Both the position numbers and the translations under genes were made by a program. Positions 43,770 through 53,956 of a stretch of DNA of 64,000 nt are shown one piece after another. The notes below the pieces were generated by a model. The model ran no database searches and was not told the origin of the DNA. It saw nothing but the letters and a program-made list of their open reading frames with translations. Position 1 is the stretch's first letter. Each line of letters begins with the position of its first letter. Origin of the DNA: Mycolicibacterium iranicum (GTDB lineage: Bacteria > Actinomycetota > Actinomycetes > Mycobacteriales > Mycobacteriaceae); the NCBI RefSeq assembly GCF_002101705.1, contig NZ_LQPC01000018.1:27962-91961 (forward strand). The letters run 5' to 3'.

Positions 43770-44939
43770 GTGGCCGAATTGACGCGCACTCCGCAGGTTG
43801 TCATCGAAGACAACGAGATTTTCGAGGCTCACGAGGGCGGCAAGCTCTCGGTCGATCTGAAATCGCCACTGGACACCCAGCGGGCGTTGTCGATCGCGTA
43901 CACCCCCGGGGTAGCGCAGGTCAGCCGAGCCATCGCGTCGGATGCGACGCTGGCCAAGAAGTACACGTGGGCGCACCGACTGGTGGCCGTCGTCAGCGAC
44001 GGCAGCGCCGTGCTCGGGCTCGGGGACATCGGCGCCTCGGCGTCGCTTCCTGTGATGGAGGGCAAGAGCGCGCTGTTCAAGACGTTCGGCGGCCTGGATT
44101 CCATCCCGATCGTGCTCGACACCAAGGATCCCGACGAGATCGTCGAAACACTCATCCGGCTCCGTCCCTCGTTCGGCGCGGTCAATCTCGAGGACATCTC
44201 CGCGCCGCGGTGTTTCGAGATCGAGCGCCGCGTGATCGAGGCCCTGGATTGCCCGGTCATGCACGACGACCAGCACGGCACCGCGATTGTCGTCCTGGCC
44301 GCGCTGCACGGCGCGGCCAAGGTCCTCGACCGTGACATGCACGAGCTTCGGGTGGTGATCTCGGGGGCCGGGGCAGCGGGGGTGGCGTGTGCGAACATCC
44401 TGCTCGCCAAAGGCATTTCCGACATCACCGTGCTGGATTCCAAGGGCATCGTCCACTCCGGCCGTAGTGACCTGAATCCGTTCAAGGCCGAGCTGGCGGG
44501 CCGTACCAATCCTGCCGGTCGCACCGGTGGTCTCGCGGAAGCACTCGACGGGGCCGACATGTTCCTCGGGTTGTCCGCGGGTGTGGTGCCGGAGGAGATC
44601 ATCGCGACGATGGCGCCGAACGGGATCGTCTTCGCGTTGTCGAACCCCGATCCCGAGATCCATCCCGACGCGGCGCGCAAGCACGCTGCCATTGTCGCCA
44701 CGGGGCGCAGCGATTTCCCGAACCAGATCAACAATGTGCTGGCGTTCCCGGGTGTCTTCCGCGGCGCACTCGACGCGGGCGCCCGCCGCATCACCGAGAA
44801 GATGAAAGTGGCTGCGGCAGAGGCGATTTTCTCCGTCGTCGGCGACGAGCTGGCGGTCGACCACATCGTTCCGAGCGCACTGGATCCGCGGGTCGGTCCG
44901 GCAGTTGCCGCGGCTGTCGCTGCCGCATCCGAGGACTGA
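43770..44939 (+). CDS. NAD(P)-dependent malic enzyme
   Basis: Oxidative decarboxylation of malate to pyruvate, linking TCA cycle and gluconeogenesis. 389 aa. Short-form malic enzyme motifs: LSIAYTPGVAQVSRAIA (about 40-56), GLGDIGASASLPVMEGK (about 86-102), catalytic lysine in this region, VNLEDISAPRCFEIE, MHDDQHGTAIV, Rossmann motif VISGAGAAGVACANILLAKG (about 195-214) and FPGVFRGALDAGA. In M. tuberculosis this position holds malate dehydrogenase (Rv1240); here the sequence is clearly a malic enzyme. Start by the leaderless box. Confidence 0.93.
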   Translation: MAELTRTPQVVIEDNEIFEAHEGGKLSVDLKSPLDTQRALSIAYTPGVAQVSRAIASDATLAKKYTWAHRLVAVVSDGSAVLGLGDIGASASLPVMEGKSALFKTFGGLDSIPIVLDTKDPDEIVETLIRLRPSFGAVNLEDISAPRCFEIERRVIEALDCPVMHDDQHGTAIVVLAALHGAAKVLDRDMHELRVVISGAGAAGVACANILLAKGISDITVLDSKGIVHSGRSDLNPFKAELAGRTNPAGRTGGLAEALDGADMFLGLSAGVVPEEIIATMAPNGIVFALSNPDPEIHPDAARKHAAIVATGRSDFPNQINNVLAFPGVFRGALDAGARRITEKMKVAAAEAIFSVVGDELAVDHIVPSALDPRVGPAVAAAVAAASED

Positions 44940-45793
44940 GTCGGCTGAGCCGCGCGCGTAGCGTTGTCCAACTGATCGTCGCGGCTCTCGTCGCGGCTGG
45001 TTGCGGTGGGCACTCCGCCGCGCCGTCGATCCCTGTCGGGGCTCCCGCGGACCCTGAATCGCAACTGGTCGCGCAGCTCTACGCGTCGGCGCTGCGCTTC
45101 TATGGCAATCCGGCCCACGTGGTAACGACGGACGACCCGCTGGGCGGATTGGACGCGGGCGAAGTGCGCGTGGCACCGGGGTTCACCGGCCGGCTGTTGA
45201 TGCGGTTCGCGCCGGATTCGGCGGCGCGCGCCGATGTTCAGGTCTACCGAACGTTGTTGTCGGCGTTGCCGGAAGGCATCGCGGCCGGTGACTACACGAC
45301 GTCCGCAGAGGACAAGCCGGCGGTCGCGGTGACCGAGCGGACCGCCGATGCATGGGGCGGCCGCGATGTGTCGGTGATGGCACGCCGTTGCGGCGACATC
45401 GCGATCGGAGCGGTGAGCTCCGTGCAGCGGCCCGATTCGCTCGGGACGTGCGCATTGCCGAAGGTGCGCGAATTCGCCGACGACGACGCGATGTTCGACG
45501 CGTTGCGGGCGGGCCGCATCGACGCGGCGTGGACGACGACCGCAGCGCCTGACGTGCCGTCGGAGGCGGTGGTGCTGTCGGACAAGACCTCGCTGATCCG
45601 GGCCGAGAATCTGGTGCCGCTGTACCGGCGCAATGAGCTGACCGAGTCGCAGGTCCTTGCGCTCAACGAGATCGCGGGCGTGCTGGACACCGGCTCGCTG
45701 GCGGATATGCGCAGGCAGGTCGCCGAGGGCACCGAGCCCGGCTTGGTGGCAGGTCAGTGGCTCGAAGAGCACCCGCTCGGCGTCGGCAACTAG
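44936..45793 (+). CDS. lpqZ: Lipoprotein LpqZ, OsmF/ProX-type substrate-binding protein, non-canonical start
   Basis: Substrate-binding lipoprotein of the glycine-betaine/osmoprotectant type, tethered outside the membrane. In frame before the first GTG (45119) lie SRLSRARSVVQLIVAALVAA followed by GCGG: a complete lipoprotein signal peptide with lipobox VAAGC. No ATG, GTG or TTG precedes it in frame. CTG 44936, which overlaps the malic enzyme stop (CTGA), would give 285 aa, next to the 286 I recall for Rv1244 LpqZ. Later motifs: AGDYTTSAEDKPAVAV, SLGTCALPKVREFADD, LVPLYRRNELTESQVLALNE. The start codon is the uncertain part. Confidence 0.72.
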   Translation: MSRLSRARSVVQLIVAALVAAGCGGHSAAPSIPVGAPADPESQLVAQLYASALRFYGNPAHVVTTDDPLGGLDAGEVRVAPGFTGRLLMRFAPDSAARADVQVYRTLLSALPEGIAAGDYTTSAEDKPAVAVTERTADAWGGRDVSVMARRCGDIAIGAVSSVQRPDSLGTCALPKVREFADDDAMFDALRAGRIDAAWTTTAAPDVPSEAVVLSDKTSLIRAENLVPLYRRNELTESQVLALNEIAGVLDTGSLADMRRQVAEGTEPGLVAGQWLEEHPLGVGN

Positions 45794-45800
45794 TCACCTC

Positions 45801-45840
45801 TGCACCGCGAGCGCGCGTGTCCGCACGCCGACACGCCGCG
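45801..45840 (+). repeat. Dispersed palindromic repeat, copy D
   Basis: TGCACCGCGAGCGCGCGTGT, then CCGCACGCCGACACGCCGCG, 8 bp after the lpqZ stop. Same core as copies A and E. Confidence 0.7.
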
Positions 45841-45881
45841 ATTGGTGTCCGTCCGCGCGCTCTCGTCGCAGTCGAGCGTGC

Positions 45882-46712
45882 TTATCTTGTCGGCGGGGTC
45901 AGCCGAGCGACGACCTTCGGGAACACGCTTTGGTAGTTCGCGCCAATTGCCCGGATGACGATTTCGAACATTTTGGCGTCATTGCCGATCAGGATGCGAG
46001 CCTTGTTCTTGCGCACTCCGTCAAGAATGACCTTGGCGGCTTTCTCCGGTGTCGTGCTGGCCAGCTTCTTGTCGAACGTCTTGGCCAGTTCATCGGCGTC
46101 GATACCCTCGGCAGCTGTGGCGTTGCGCGCGATCGCAGTCTTGATGCCGCCGGGATGCACACAGGAGACCTTTACCGGATGTCCGGCCAGCGCCATCTCC
46201 TGTCGCAGGGCTTCGGTGAAGCCGCGGACAGCGAACTTGGCCGAGTTGTAGGCAGCTTGCCCGGGCACGGAGAACAGCCCGAAGACGCTGGAGACGTTGA
46301 CGACGTGTCCGTCGCCTGACGCGATGAGGTGGGGGAGGAACGCTTTGGTGCCGTTGACGACGCCCCAGTAGTCGACGTCCATCACCCGTTCCATGTCCTT
46401 GAAGTGGCTGATTTCGATGTCACCGGTGAACGCGATGCCCGCGTTGTTGTAGATCTGGTTGACCTTGCCGAAATGGTCGGCGACGGCGTCGGCGTACTGC
46501 AGGAAGTTCTCGCGCTCGGTGACGTTGAGGCGGTCCGACTTGACCTTGGCGCCGATGGCTTTCAGACGTTCCTCGGTGACGGCGAGGCCTTCGGTATCGA
46601 CATCGCTGATCGCGACGTGTGCCCCGGAGCGACCGAGCTCCACAGCCAGTGCCTGGCCGATGCCCGAGCCGGCGCCTGTCACAACGGCAACTTTTCCGGC
46701 GAAGCCCTGCAT
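45882..46712 (-). CDS. Short-chain dehydrogenase/reductase (Rv1245c-like)
   Basis: Classical SDR of 276 aa. NAD(P) motif VVTGAGSGIGQALAVELGRS (about 11-30), YNNAGIAFTGD, catalytic Ser in VVNVSSVFGLFSVPG, YxxxK in AAYNSAKFAVRGFTEALRQE (about 155-174), and VHPGGIKTAI. ATG 46712 has GAGGAG 5 nt upstream; GTG 46718 is rejected. Substrate unknown; neighbours do not narrow it. Confidence 0.88.
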   Translation of the reverse strand: MQGFAGKVAVVTGAGSGIGQALAVELGRSGAHVAISDVDTEGLAVTEERLKAIGAKVKSDRLNVTERENFLQYADAVADHFGKVNQIYNNAGIAFTGDIEISHFKDMERVMDVDYWGVVNGTKAFLPHLIASGDGHVVNVSSVFGLFSVPGQAAYNSAKFAVRGFTEALRQEMALAGHPVKVSCVHPGGIKTAIARNATAAEGIDADELAKTFDKKLASTTPEKAAKVILDGVRKNKARILIGNDAKMFEIVIRAIGANYQSVFPKVVARLTPPTR

Positions 46713-46855
46713 GTGCACTCCTCGGTTGTTCTACGCGTGTTGAGTGAGGGTGAGCCTACCCGGTACCCGAGGTCCCGAATATGGCCGGGGTCACACGACG
46801 ACAAGGGCCGGTGAGCACCCCCCAGCGCTCACCGGCCCCTTCTCAGGTGAGCCGC

Positions 46856-48466
46856 CTATTCGGTCGGGCTGTCGGCTCCATCGCTGCCGTCGTTCCCGGC
46901 TTTGCCCTGGTCACCTTGGGCCCCGGCTTTACCGCCGGAGCCATCCGTGCCTTTGCTGCCGAAGATGCCGCCCCGACCTCCGGAGCCACCGGTGGGGTTG
47001 CCCGCGCCTCCGGCACCTCCGACCCCGCCCAGGCCGCCCTTCCCGCCCTTTCCTCCCTTACCGCCGAAGGTCTCCGAGTCGGAGGGGTTGTTGCCGCCGT
47101 CGCCGCCATTGCCGCCATTGCCACCGGTCGCGCCGGTGCCCCCCTTGCCGCCGTCGCCGCCGCTGCCCCCGGCGCCGCCGTTGCCGCTGACAAAGCCGCC
47201 GCTGCCGCCTTTGCCGCCGACACCTCCGCTGCCTCCATTCCCGCCGGTCGCACCTGCACCGCCGTTACCGCCGTTTCCACCGTTGCCGGGAAACTCCCTG
47301 GTCGTCGCACCGACGCCGAGGCCGCCGTCTCCGCCGTTGCCTCCGCGCGCCCCGGTGCCCCCCAATCCGCCATCGCCGCCGTTCCCGCCGTACGAGGCCT
47401 GGCCGACGTCGCCGTTGCTGTTGCCGATGCCGCCCCGACCGCCGTTTCCGCCGGGGGCGCCGGCGCCGCCGACCCCGCCCTGCCCGCCGTCGCCTGCCAG
47501 AGCGGTCCCTTCGTCCTGGTTGTTCGAATCGCCCCCTTGGCCGCCGTCCCCACCTGCCTGGCCGGCCACGCCGTTCATGCCGGGTCCCCCGCTTTGGGCC
47601 CTGTTTTCGCCACCCACCTGGAAGATCACCTCGACCGAAGCGCCGTCCTGACCCTTGCCCGCCTTGGTCGGTGGGTCCAACGGTGTCGGGTTCACACCCG
47701 CCGCTCCGATCGCGCCCACCCCTCCATTGCCACCTGCGCCGCCGTTGCCGAAAAGCTGTGCGCTGCCGCCGTTTCCGCCTGCGCCGCCGCCGATCCCGCC
47801 GTTTCCGCCGTCGCCACCGTTGCCGCCGAAAAGACCACCGCGGCCGCCGTCGCCGCCGGCCTGCCCCGCGAGGCCGTCGCCCCCGCGCCCGCCATTACCC
47901 CAGAGGATGCCGCCGTCGCCACCGTCCTCACCGGCAGCGCCGTCGAGGCCGTTACCGATCAGCCATCCGCCGTCACCGAACATGGGTCGCATCGGTGCGG
48001 CGGTGGGAGCACTTTCGGCATCCGGCGAATTACTGCCGGACAGGTTCAGCGCAGTCGCCTGGGTGGCCCGGGCGGAGAAAGTCGTCGGACCGCTCAGGCG
48101 CAAAAGCGCGCCTGCGTCCTCCATGGACAGCAACGGACTCGACGTGTCGGAGGACGGCCGGACGGAAAAGAGCGCCGATGCCGGCTCCGACGCCACGCGG
48201 CCCGTCCCCGATGAGCTGTCAACGATCTTCGGGCCGACCGGAATTCCGAGAGCCGTGAGAAGAATCGGTGCCGCCGGCGCGGACGACGCATCCCTGACCA
48301 TCGGTGCGTGCGTCTGCGGCGGGGCCGGTGTGGTGGACGCGTCCGAGATCGACGCGATGGCACCGCCAAACGCCAGCGCGCCGACGGCCGCCGCCGCCGT
48401 CAGCGACGTTCTCGTGGTACTTCTGCGGCCTTCCACACAGTGTGATTCGTGCGCCGTAACGGACAT
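46856..48466 (-). CDS. PGRS-like glycine-rich exported protein lacking a PE domain
   Basis: 536 aa. Residues 1-45 are an export signal (EGRRSTTRTSLTAAAAVGAL, then AFGGAIASISDAS) with a twin Arg, so Sec or Tat. A linker region (45-165) contains MVRDASSAPAAPILLTALGI, and after about 170 come roughly 350 residues of GGxGG repeats (such as LFGGNGGDGGNGGIGGGAGG, NGGAGGSGGDGGKGGTGATG) identical in style to PE_PGRS proteins, ending acidic. There is no PE domain. ATG 48466 has GGGGG 5 nt upstream; ATG 48478 is an alternative. Surface display by a type VII-independent route is the inference. Confidence 0.8.
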   Translation of the reverse strand: MSVTAHESHCVEGRRSTTRTSLTAAAAVGALAFGGAIASISDASTTPAPPQTHAPMVRDASSAPAAPILLTALGIPVGPKIVDSSSGTGRVASEPASALFSVRPSSDTSSPLLSMEDAGALLRLSGPTTFSARATQATALNLSGSNSPDAESAPTAAPMRPMFGDGGWLIGNGLDGAAGEDGGDGGILWGNGGRGGDGLAGQAGGDGGRGGLFGGNGGDGGNGGIGGGAGGNGGSAQLFGNGGAGGNGGVGAIGAAGVNPTPLDPPTKAGKGQDGASVEVIFQVGGENRAQSGGPGMNGVAGQAGGDGGQGGDSNNQDEGTALAGDGGQGGVGGAGAPGGNGGRGGIGNSNGDVGQASYGGNGGDGGLGGTGARGGNGGDGGLGVGATTREFPGNGGNGGNGGAGATGGNGGSGGVGGKGGSGGFVSGNGGAGGSGGDGGKGGTGATGGNGGNGGDGGNNPSDSETFGGKGGKGGKGGLGGVGGAGGAGNPTGGSGGRGGIFGSKGTDGSGGKAGAQGDQGKAGNDGSDGADSPTE

Positions 48467-48639
48467 GGCAACCCCCATGGATTGGTCGATGACGTGTGTC
48501 GTCGCCAAAAATAGGTGCGATTGCAACGGATCGATTGAGTAGTGCGCTACCCCAATTTCGGTCGAATGACAGAAGCGCGGGTACGTACCGACACCACTGT
48601 CCGCGTAATGCCCGCAACCCGTTCGACGACAATCAAGGC

Positions 48640-48993
48640 ATGACGTTGAAGTACCCCGCGGTCGCTGCGCTCGTCGCCTCGGCCGCCGTCGCCGCCACGA
48701 TGTCCGCGGCCCCGGCGCAGGCCGATCCCACGACGGACGCGTTCTTGTCCACGCTGCAGCACTACCGACTGGGCGACATCGATCCGGCGACCGCCGTGCG
48801 GGTGGGCCAGACCGTGTGCCCGATGCTCTCCGAGCCCGGTCAGAACGCCGCCAACGTCGCGGCTGACATCGCCGACGACCTCGGGCGTCCGTTGGGTCCG
48901 GCCACGATGTTCACCGGATTGGCGATCTCGATCTTCTGCCCCCGCGCGGTGAACGCGCTGACCGACGGGGTTCCGTTCTCGTTCTTCCGGTGA
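48640..48993 (+). CDS. Small secreted DUF732-type protein
   Basis: 117 aa. Signal peptide TLKYPAVAALVASAAVAATM, then SAAPAQA with an AQA cleavage site, leaving about 87 mature residues. The rest fits the DUF732 layout: DAFLSTLQHYRLGDIDPATA, GQTVCPMLSEPGQNAANVAA, and a second Cys in ISIFCPRAVNAL, so a disulfide is probable. Function of the family unknown. ATG 48640 chosen over the frame opening at 48496 because the signal peptide begins there. Divergent from the PGRS-like gene. Confidence 0.8.
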   Translation: MTLKYPAVAALVASAAVAATMSAAPAQADPTTDAFLSTLQHYRLGDIDPATAVRVGQTVCPMLSEPGQNAANVAADIADDLGRPLGPATMFTGLAISIFCPRAVNALTDGVPFSFFR

Positions 48994-49040
48994 GTGCCGC
49001 CGCTCGACGGCCGTGACCGCGCGCGCAATGTACGCAGGTC

Positions 49041-49078
49041 ACGGCGCGTCGGCGTGCAAACACGCGCGCTCGCGGTGC
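49041..49078 (-). repeat. Dispersed palindromic repeat, copy E
   Basis: On the - strand: GCACCGCGAGCGCGCGTGTT, then TGCACGCCGACGCGCCGT. It lies between the DUF732 gene and the 3' end of kgd. Confidence 0.7.
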
Positions 49079-49086
49079 GACGGGTG

Positions 49087-52000
49087 CTACTTGGCGAACG
49101 CCTCGTCGATGATCTCCTGCTGCTCCACGGCGTGAACTTTCGACGAACCCGACGACGGCGCCGACATAGCCCGCCGCGAGATCCGCTTGATACCGCCCAG
49201 CTTGTCGGGCAGCACCTCGGGCAGCGTCAGCCCGAACGTCGGCCACGCACCCTGATTGGCCGGCTCTTCCTGCACCCAGAAGAACTGCTCGGCATTCGGG
49301 TAGCCGTCCAGCGTTTCGTTGAGCCGACGCTTCGGCAGCGGGGCGAGCTGTTCGATCCGCACGATCGCCACGTCGTCGCGATCGTCCTTCTTCTTGCGGG
49401 CCGCCAACTCGTAGTAGAGCTTGCCGCTGGTCAACAGGATCCGCGTGACCTTCGACCGGTCGCCGGTGCCGTCTGAGTAGGTCGGCTCCTCCAGGATCGA
49501 GCGGAACTTCTGCTCGGTGAAGTCACGGATGTCGCTGACAGCCGCCTTGTTGCGCAGCATGGACTTCGGCGTGGCCACGATCAGCGGCCGGTGGATGCCG
49601 TCGAGCCCGTGGCGGCGCAGCAGGTGGAAGTAGTTCGCCGGCGTGGACGGCATCGCGATGGTCATCGACCCTTCGGCCCACAGCAGCAGGAACCGTTCGA
49701 TGCGGGCCGACGTGTGGTCGGGCCCCTGTCCCTCGTGGCCGTGCGGCAGAAGCAGCACCACGTCGGAGAGCTGCCCCCATTTCGCCTCACCGGAGCTGAT
49801 GAACTCGTCGATGATCGACTGTGCCCCGTTGACGAAGTCGCCGAACTGCGCTTCCCACAACACCAGTGCGTTCGGGTTGCCGACGGAGTAGCCGTACTCG
49901 AACCCGACCGCCGCGAATTCCGACAGCGCCGAGTCGTACACCATCAGCTTGCCGCCGGTCGGGTTTCCGTCGGAGTCCACGGTCAGCAGGTCCAGCGGCG
50001 TGAACTCCTTGCCGGTCTGCCGGTCGATGATCACCGCGTGGCGCTGGGTGAACGTGCCGCGACGGGTGTCCTGCCCGGAGAACCGGATCGTCTTGCCTTC
50101 GGCCAGGAACGTGCCCAGCGCGAGCAACTCGGCGAAGGCCCAGTCGACCTTGCCCTCGTAGGCCATCTCGCGACGCTTCTCCAGCACCGGCTTGACGCGC
50201 GGATGCACGTTGAAGTCGTCGCCGAACGCGAGGTGCGCATCACCGATGCGGGCCAGCAGCGCCTTGTCCACCGCGGTGTTCATGCCCGCCGGCACCATCT
50301 GGTCGGATTCCACTGACGCGCTGGGCTCGATCTCGTGCTTTTCGAGTTCGCGCACCTCGTTGAAGACCCGCTCGAGCTGTCCCTGGTAGTCGCGCAGGGC
50401 GTCTTCGGCTTCCTTCATCGAGATGTCGCCGCGGCCGATGAGGGCTTCGGTGTAGGTCTTGCGCACGCCGCGCTTGGTGTCGATGACGTCGTACATGTAC
50501 GGCTGCGTCATCGACGGGTCGTCGCCCTCGTTGTGACCGCGCCTGCGGTAGCACAGCATGTCGATGACGACGTCCTTCTTGAACTTCTGACGGAAGTCGA
50601 CGGCCAGCTTGGCCACCCACACCGCGGCCTCCGGGTCGTCACCGTTGACGTGGAAGATCGGCGCGCCGATCATCTTGGCGACGTCGGTGCAGTACTCCGA
50701 GGATCGCGAGTCGTACGGCGATGTGGTGAAACCGATTTGGTTGTTGACGATGATGTGGATCGTGCCGCCGGTGCGGTAGCCCCGCAGCAGCGCCAGGTTC
50801 AGCGTCTCGGCCACCACACCCTGACCCGCGAAGGCGGCGTCGCCGTGCAACATCATCGGGACCACGGTGAAACCGTCGGGGCCGGCCCCCTTGTCGAGGA
50901 TGTCCTGCTTGGCCCGCACGATGCCTTCGAGCACCGGGTCGACGGCCTCCAGGTGGCTGGGGTTGGCCACCAGCGAGACGGAGATGTCGTTGTCTCCGAA
51001 CATCTGGATGTAGGTGCCGTTGGCGCCGAGGTGGTACTTCACGTCGCCGGAGCCGTGCGCCTGCGACGGGTTCAGGTTGCCCTCGAACTCGGTGAAGATC
51101 TGGCTGTACGGCTTTCCGACGATGTTGGCCAACACGTTGAGGCGGCCACGGTGCGGCATGCCGATGACGACCTCGTTGAGCCCGTGCTCGGCGCACTGGT
51201 CGATGCCCGCGTCCATCATCGGGATGACGGTCTCCGCGCCCTCCAGCGAGAACCGCTTCTGCCCAACGTATTTGGTCTGCAGGAAGGTCTCGAAGGCCTC
51301 GGCCGCATTGAGCTTGCTCAGAATGTACTTCTGCTCGGCGACCGTCGGCTTCTCGTGCTTGACCTCGATGCGTTCCTGCAGCCACTGCTGTTGCTCGGGC
51401 TCGAGGATGTGGGTGTACTCGACGCCGATGTGGCGGCAGTACGCATCACGCAGCAGGCCGAGGATGTCGCGCAGCTTCTTGTGGGTCTGGCCGGCGAAAC
51501 CGTTGACCTTGAACTCGCGGTCGAGGTCCCACAGTGTCAACCCGTGGGTGTTGATGTCGAGGTCGGGGTGGCTGCGGAAGCGGGTCTTGTCCAGTCGCAG
51601 CGGATCGATGTCGGCCATCAGGTGACCGCGATTACGGTATGCCGCAATCAATTCGATGACGCGGGCGTTCTTGTCCTCGATGGAGTCCGGGTTGTCGATG
51701 CGCCAGCGGACCGGCTCGTAGGGAATGCCGAGTTCGCGGAAGATCTCGTCGTAGAACTCGTCGTCGAGCAGCAGCGTGTGGATGGTCCGCAGGAAATCGC
51801 CGGACTCGGCGCCCTGAATGATGCGGTGGTCGTAGGTCGACGTCAGCGTGATCAGCTTGCCGACGCCGAGTTCGGCGATGCGCTCCTCGCTGGCGCCCTG
51901 GAACTCCGCCGGGTACTCCATGGCGCCCGCACCGATGATCGCGCCCTGTCCCTGCATCAGGCGCGGCACCGAGTGCACGGTGCCGATGGTGCCGGGGTTG

Positions 52001-52848
52001 GTCAGCGAAATCGTCACGCCTGCAAAGTCTTCGCCCGTCAGCTTGCCGTCGCGGGCGCGCCGCACGATGTCCTCGTAGGCAGCGATGAACTGACCGAAGC
52101 GCATGGTCTCGCAGCCCTTGATGGCGGCGACGACTAGCGCGCGCTTACCGTCCTTGCCGGGCAGGTCGATCGCCAGACCCAGGTTCGTGTGCGCGGGCGT
52201 GACCGCGTTCGGCTTCCCGTCGACCTCGGCGAAATGCCGGTTCATGTTCGGGAACTTCTTGACCGCCTGCACGATGGCATAGCCCAGCAGGTGGGTGAAC
52301 GAGATCTTGCCGCCGCGGGTGCGCTTGAGGTGGTTGTTGATGACGATGCGGTTGTCGATCATCGCCTTGGCCGGGATGGCCCGCACGCTGGTGGCGGTCG
52401 GCACCTCCAGCGAGGCGGACATGTTCTTGACGACGGCCGCCGCGGCGCCCCGAAGCACCTGACTCTCGTCGTCGCCGGAGACGCTGACGGGCTGCTTGGC
52501 CTTCGGGGCGGGCTCGGTTTTCTCAGCGGCCTTCTCAGCGGCCTTTTCGGGGGCCTTCTTGTCGGGCTTCGGTTGTGCCTTCTCCGGAGTCTTGGCCGCG
52601 GGCTTCTCCGACTTCGCCGGCTGGGCCGAGGTGCCGTTGCTGCTGGCGGGCTTCGGGGCCGGAGCCGGTTCGGGCGGAGAGGTCGGCTTGCCGTTCGACC
52701 TGACGGGGGCTTCGTTGGTGGGTTCAGGGGAGTAGTCGACGAGGAATTCGTGCCAACTCGGGTCAACCGACGACGGATCCTCGCGGAACTTGCGGTACAT
52801 CTCTTCGACCAACCACTCGTTCTGACCGAATGGTGAAGGTGAGCTCAC
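49087..52848 (-). CDS. kgd: Multifunctional 2-oxoglutarate dehydrogenase/decarboxylase Kgd
   Basis: 1253-aa thiamine diphosphate enzyme (Rv1248c) joining an E2-like acyltransferase domain to the E1o component; it feeds 2-oxoglutarate into succinyl-CoA with LpdC/DlaT or forms succinic semialdehyde or 2-hydroxy-3-oxoadipate. N-terminus [20 protein letters not shown], then a Lys/Pro/Ala linker (about 45-125), E2 domain ([20 protein letters not shown], later [20 protein letters not shown]) and E1 domain ([59 protein letters not shown]). GTG 52848 (frame open from 52866) gives the family start. Confidence 0.95.
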   Translation of the reverse strand: MSSPSPFGQNEWLVEEMYRKFREDPSSVDPSWHEFLVDYSPEPTNEAPVRSNGKPTSPPEPAPAPKPASSNGTSAQPAKSEKPAAKTPEKAQPKPDKKAPEKAAEKAAEKTEPAPKAKQPVSVSGDDESQVLRGAAAAVVKNMSASLEVPTATSVRAIPAKAMIDNRIVINNHLKRTRGGKISFTHLLGYAIVQAVKKFPNMNRHFAEVDGKPNAVTPAHTNLGLAIDLPGKDGKRALVVAAIKGCETMRFGQFIAAYEDIVRRARDGKLTGEDFAGVTISLTNPGTIGTVHSVPRLMQGQGAIIGAGAMEYPAEFQGASEERIAELGVGKLITLTSTYDHRIIQGAESGDFLRTIHTLLLDDEFYDEIFRELGIPYEPVRWRIDNPDSIEDKNARVIELIAAYRNRGHLMADIDPLRLDKTRFRSHPDLDINTHGLTLWDLDREFKVNGFAGQTHKKLRDILGLLRDAYCRHIGVEYTHILEPEQQQWLQERIEVKHEKPTVAEQKYILSKLNAAEAFETFLQTKYVGQKRFSLEGAETVIPMMDAGIDQCAEHGLNEVVIGMPHRGRLNVLANIVGKPYSQIFTEFEGNLNPSQAHGSGDVKYHLGANGTYIQMFGDNDISVSLVANPSHLEAVDPVLEGIVRAKQDILDKGAGPDGFTVVPMMLHGDAAFAGQGVVAETLNLALLRGYRTGGTIHIIVNNQIGFTTSPYDSRSSEYCTDVAKMIGAPIFHVNGDDPEAAVWVAKLAVDFRQKFKKDVVIDMLCYRRRGHNEGDDPSMTQPYMYDVIDTKRGVRKTYTEALIGRGDISMKEAEDALRDYQGQLERVFNEVRELEKHEIEPSASVESDQMVPAGMNTAVDKALLARIGDAHLAFGDDFNVHPRVKPVLEKRREMAYEGKVDWAFAELLALGTFLAEGKTIRFSGQDTRRGTFTQRHAVIIDRQTGKEFTPLDLLTVDSDGNPTGGKLMVYDSALSEFAAVGFEYGYSVGNPNALVLWEAQFGDFVNGAQSIIDEFISSGEAKWGQLSDVVLLLPHGHEGQGPDHTSARIERFLLLWAEGSMTIAMPSTPANYFHLLRRHGLDGIHRPLIVATPKSMLRNKAAVSDIRDFTEQKFRSILEEPTYSDGTGDRSKVTRILLTSGKLYYELAARKKKDDRDDVAIVRIEQLAPLPKRRLNETLDGYPNAEQFFWVQEEPANQGAWPTFGLTLPEVLPDKLGGIKRISRRAMSAPSSGSSKVHAVEQQEIIDEAFAK

Positions 52849-53071
52849 GGCTGCTATTCGCCTCAATTCTTCGCTTCGGGCCGACGCCCCGCGGCAGCCG
52901 GCCCCCCTTTGTTCAACCCGGTGTGCGGTTACCCCGCTGTTTCCGCCGCATCAAGGCTAGCGCTTTCGGTAGGGCCCAGACCACGCAACGTACTTATGGT
53001 CTTATCGGTCACAGCCCATCAGTGGTCGAGCGGTCGTGAACGAGGGATGAACGGTCGCTGACGCGCCGGAT

Positions 53072-53815
53072 CTACTCGCCCGGGGCCGGAAGCAGATGCA
53101 GGGCTGAGGGCCACCGAGCGGGCGGGTTACCGAACGCTTGGTGGGCGTTGGCGACGATCTTCTTGCCCATCAGCCGGTTGCCGACACCGCCGACGACGGC
53201 CCCGATCCCGACTGGTAGCAACTTGCCGAATGCCAGGGCGCCGCGCTTGAGCGCATAGCGCTTGACGAAGTAGCGCAGCAACCGCGAGTTCAGCTGCGAC
53301 AGTGCGGGCAGCGGCAGGGTGGCGGCACCATCGGACACCCAGGCGCCGCTGGTGCGCCCGGGGCCGAGCAGATCGGCCACGGCGCGCCTGCTGTCCTCGC
53401 CGACAAGGACGGACAGCACCAGCGCGCGGCGCCGTTCCCGGTGTTCGGCGGGGATGCCGTGCACTTCGGCCATAGCGAGCACGTACAGCGCGGTGGCCTC
53501 CAGGAACACGACGGTCTCACCGGCGACGGCCGACATTGCCACGAGCGTGCCGATCCCCGGATAGGCGGCCGCCGACCCGACGGCGGCGCCGCTGGCCATG
53601 ACGGTGGCCATGTACTGCGTGTCCAGCTTGCGCTGAATCTCCGCGGGCGTGGCACCGGGGTTGTGCTGGCGCAAACGCTCCACGTAGGCCCGCACAGCGG
53701 GACCTTGCACGCGGGCTCCGCGCTCAAGAATCTGGGAGAGCACCTTGGCGGCGACGCCCGGATCTTCGTCGGGCACTGCGGGCACCTGCTTGTTGGTTCG
53801 TGACCTGGCACTCAT
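53072..53815 (-). CDS. Conserved membrane-associated protein (Rv1249c-like), unknown function
   Basis: 247 aa. A basic start (SARSRTNKQVPAVPDEDPGV), a helical middle with two hydrophobic stretches (MASGAAVGSAAAYPGIGTLV near 72-91 and TVVFLEATALYVLAMAEVHG near 100-119), and a Gly-rich late segment FGKLLPVGIGAVVGGVGNRL. No domain recognised; counterpart of Rv1249c, always next to kgd as I recall. ATG 53815 has GGGAGGT 8 nt upstream. The 223 bp between it and kgd (52849-53071) show no gene. Confidence 0.75.
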   Translation of the reverse strand: MSARSRTNKQVPAVPDEDPGVAAKVLSQILERGARVQGPAVRAYVERLRQHNPGATPAEIQRKLDTQYMATVMASGAAVGSAAAYPGIGTLVAMSAVAGETVVFLEATALYVLAMAEVHGIPAEHRERRRALVLSVLVGEDSRRAVADLLGPGRTSGAWVSDGAATLPLPALSQLNSRLLRYFVKRYALKRGALAFGKLLPVGIGAVVGGVGNRLMGKKIVANAHQAFGNPPARWPSALHLLPAPGE

Positions 53816-53956
53816 GAGCGCTACCTCCCTGTGAACCTGATTTCAGGCTAACGCCTGTGAAACGAATGGCGATCGACGCCGCGTGCCCGAACGTGATCGC
53901 AGTCACTCTTCGCGAAATGGGGAAGAAAATATTGGGAAGCGTCGCTAATCATTTCC

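Noticed and set aside
43829..45772. 647-aa open frame on the - strand
   Set aside because: Antisense to malic enzyme and lpqZ; a product of GC-rich codon structure with no recognisable motif.
46781..48214. 477-aa + strand frame of Ala/Pro/Val repeats
   Set aside because: Mirror image of the GGxGG repeats of the PGRS-like gene; no start context or export signal. The - strand gene has a signal peptide and ribosome site.
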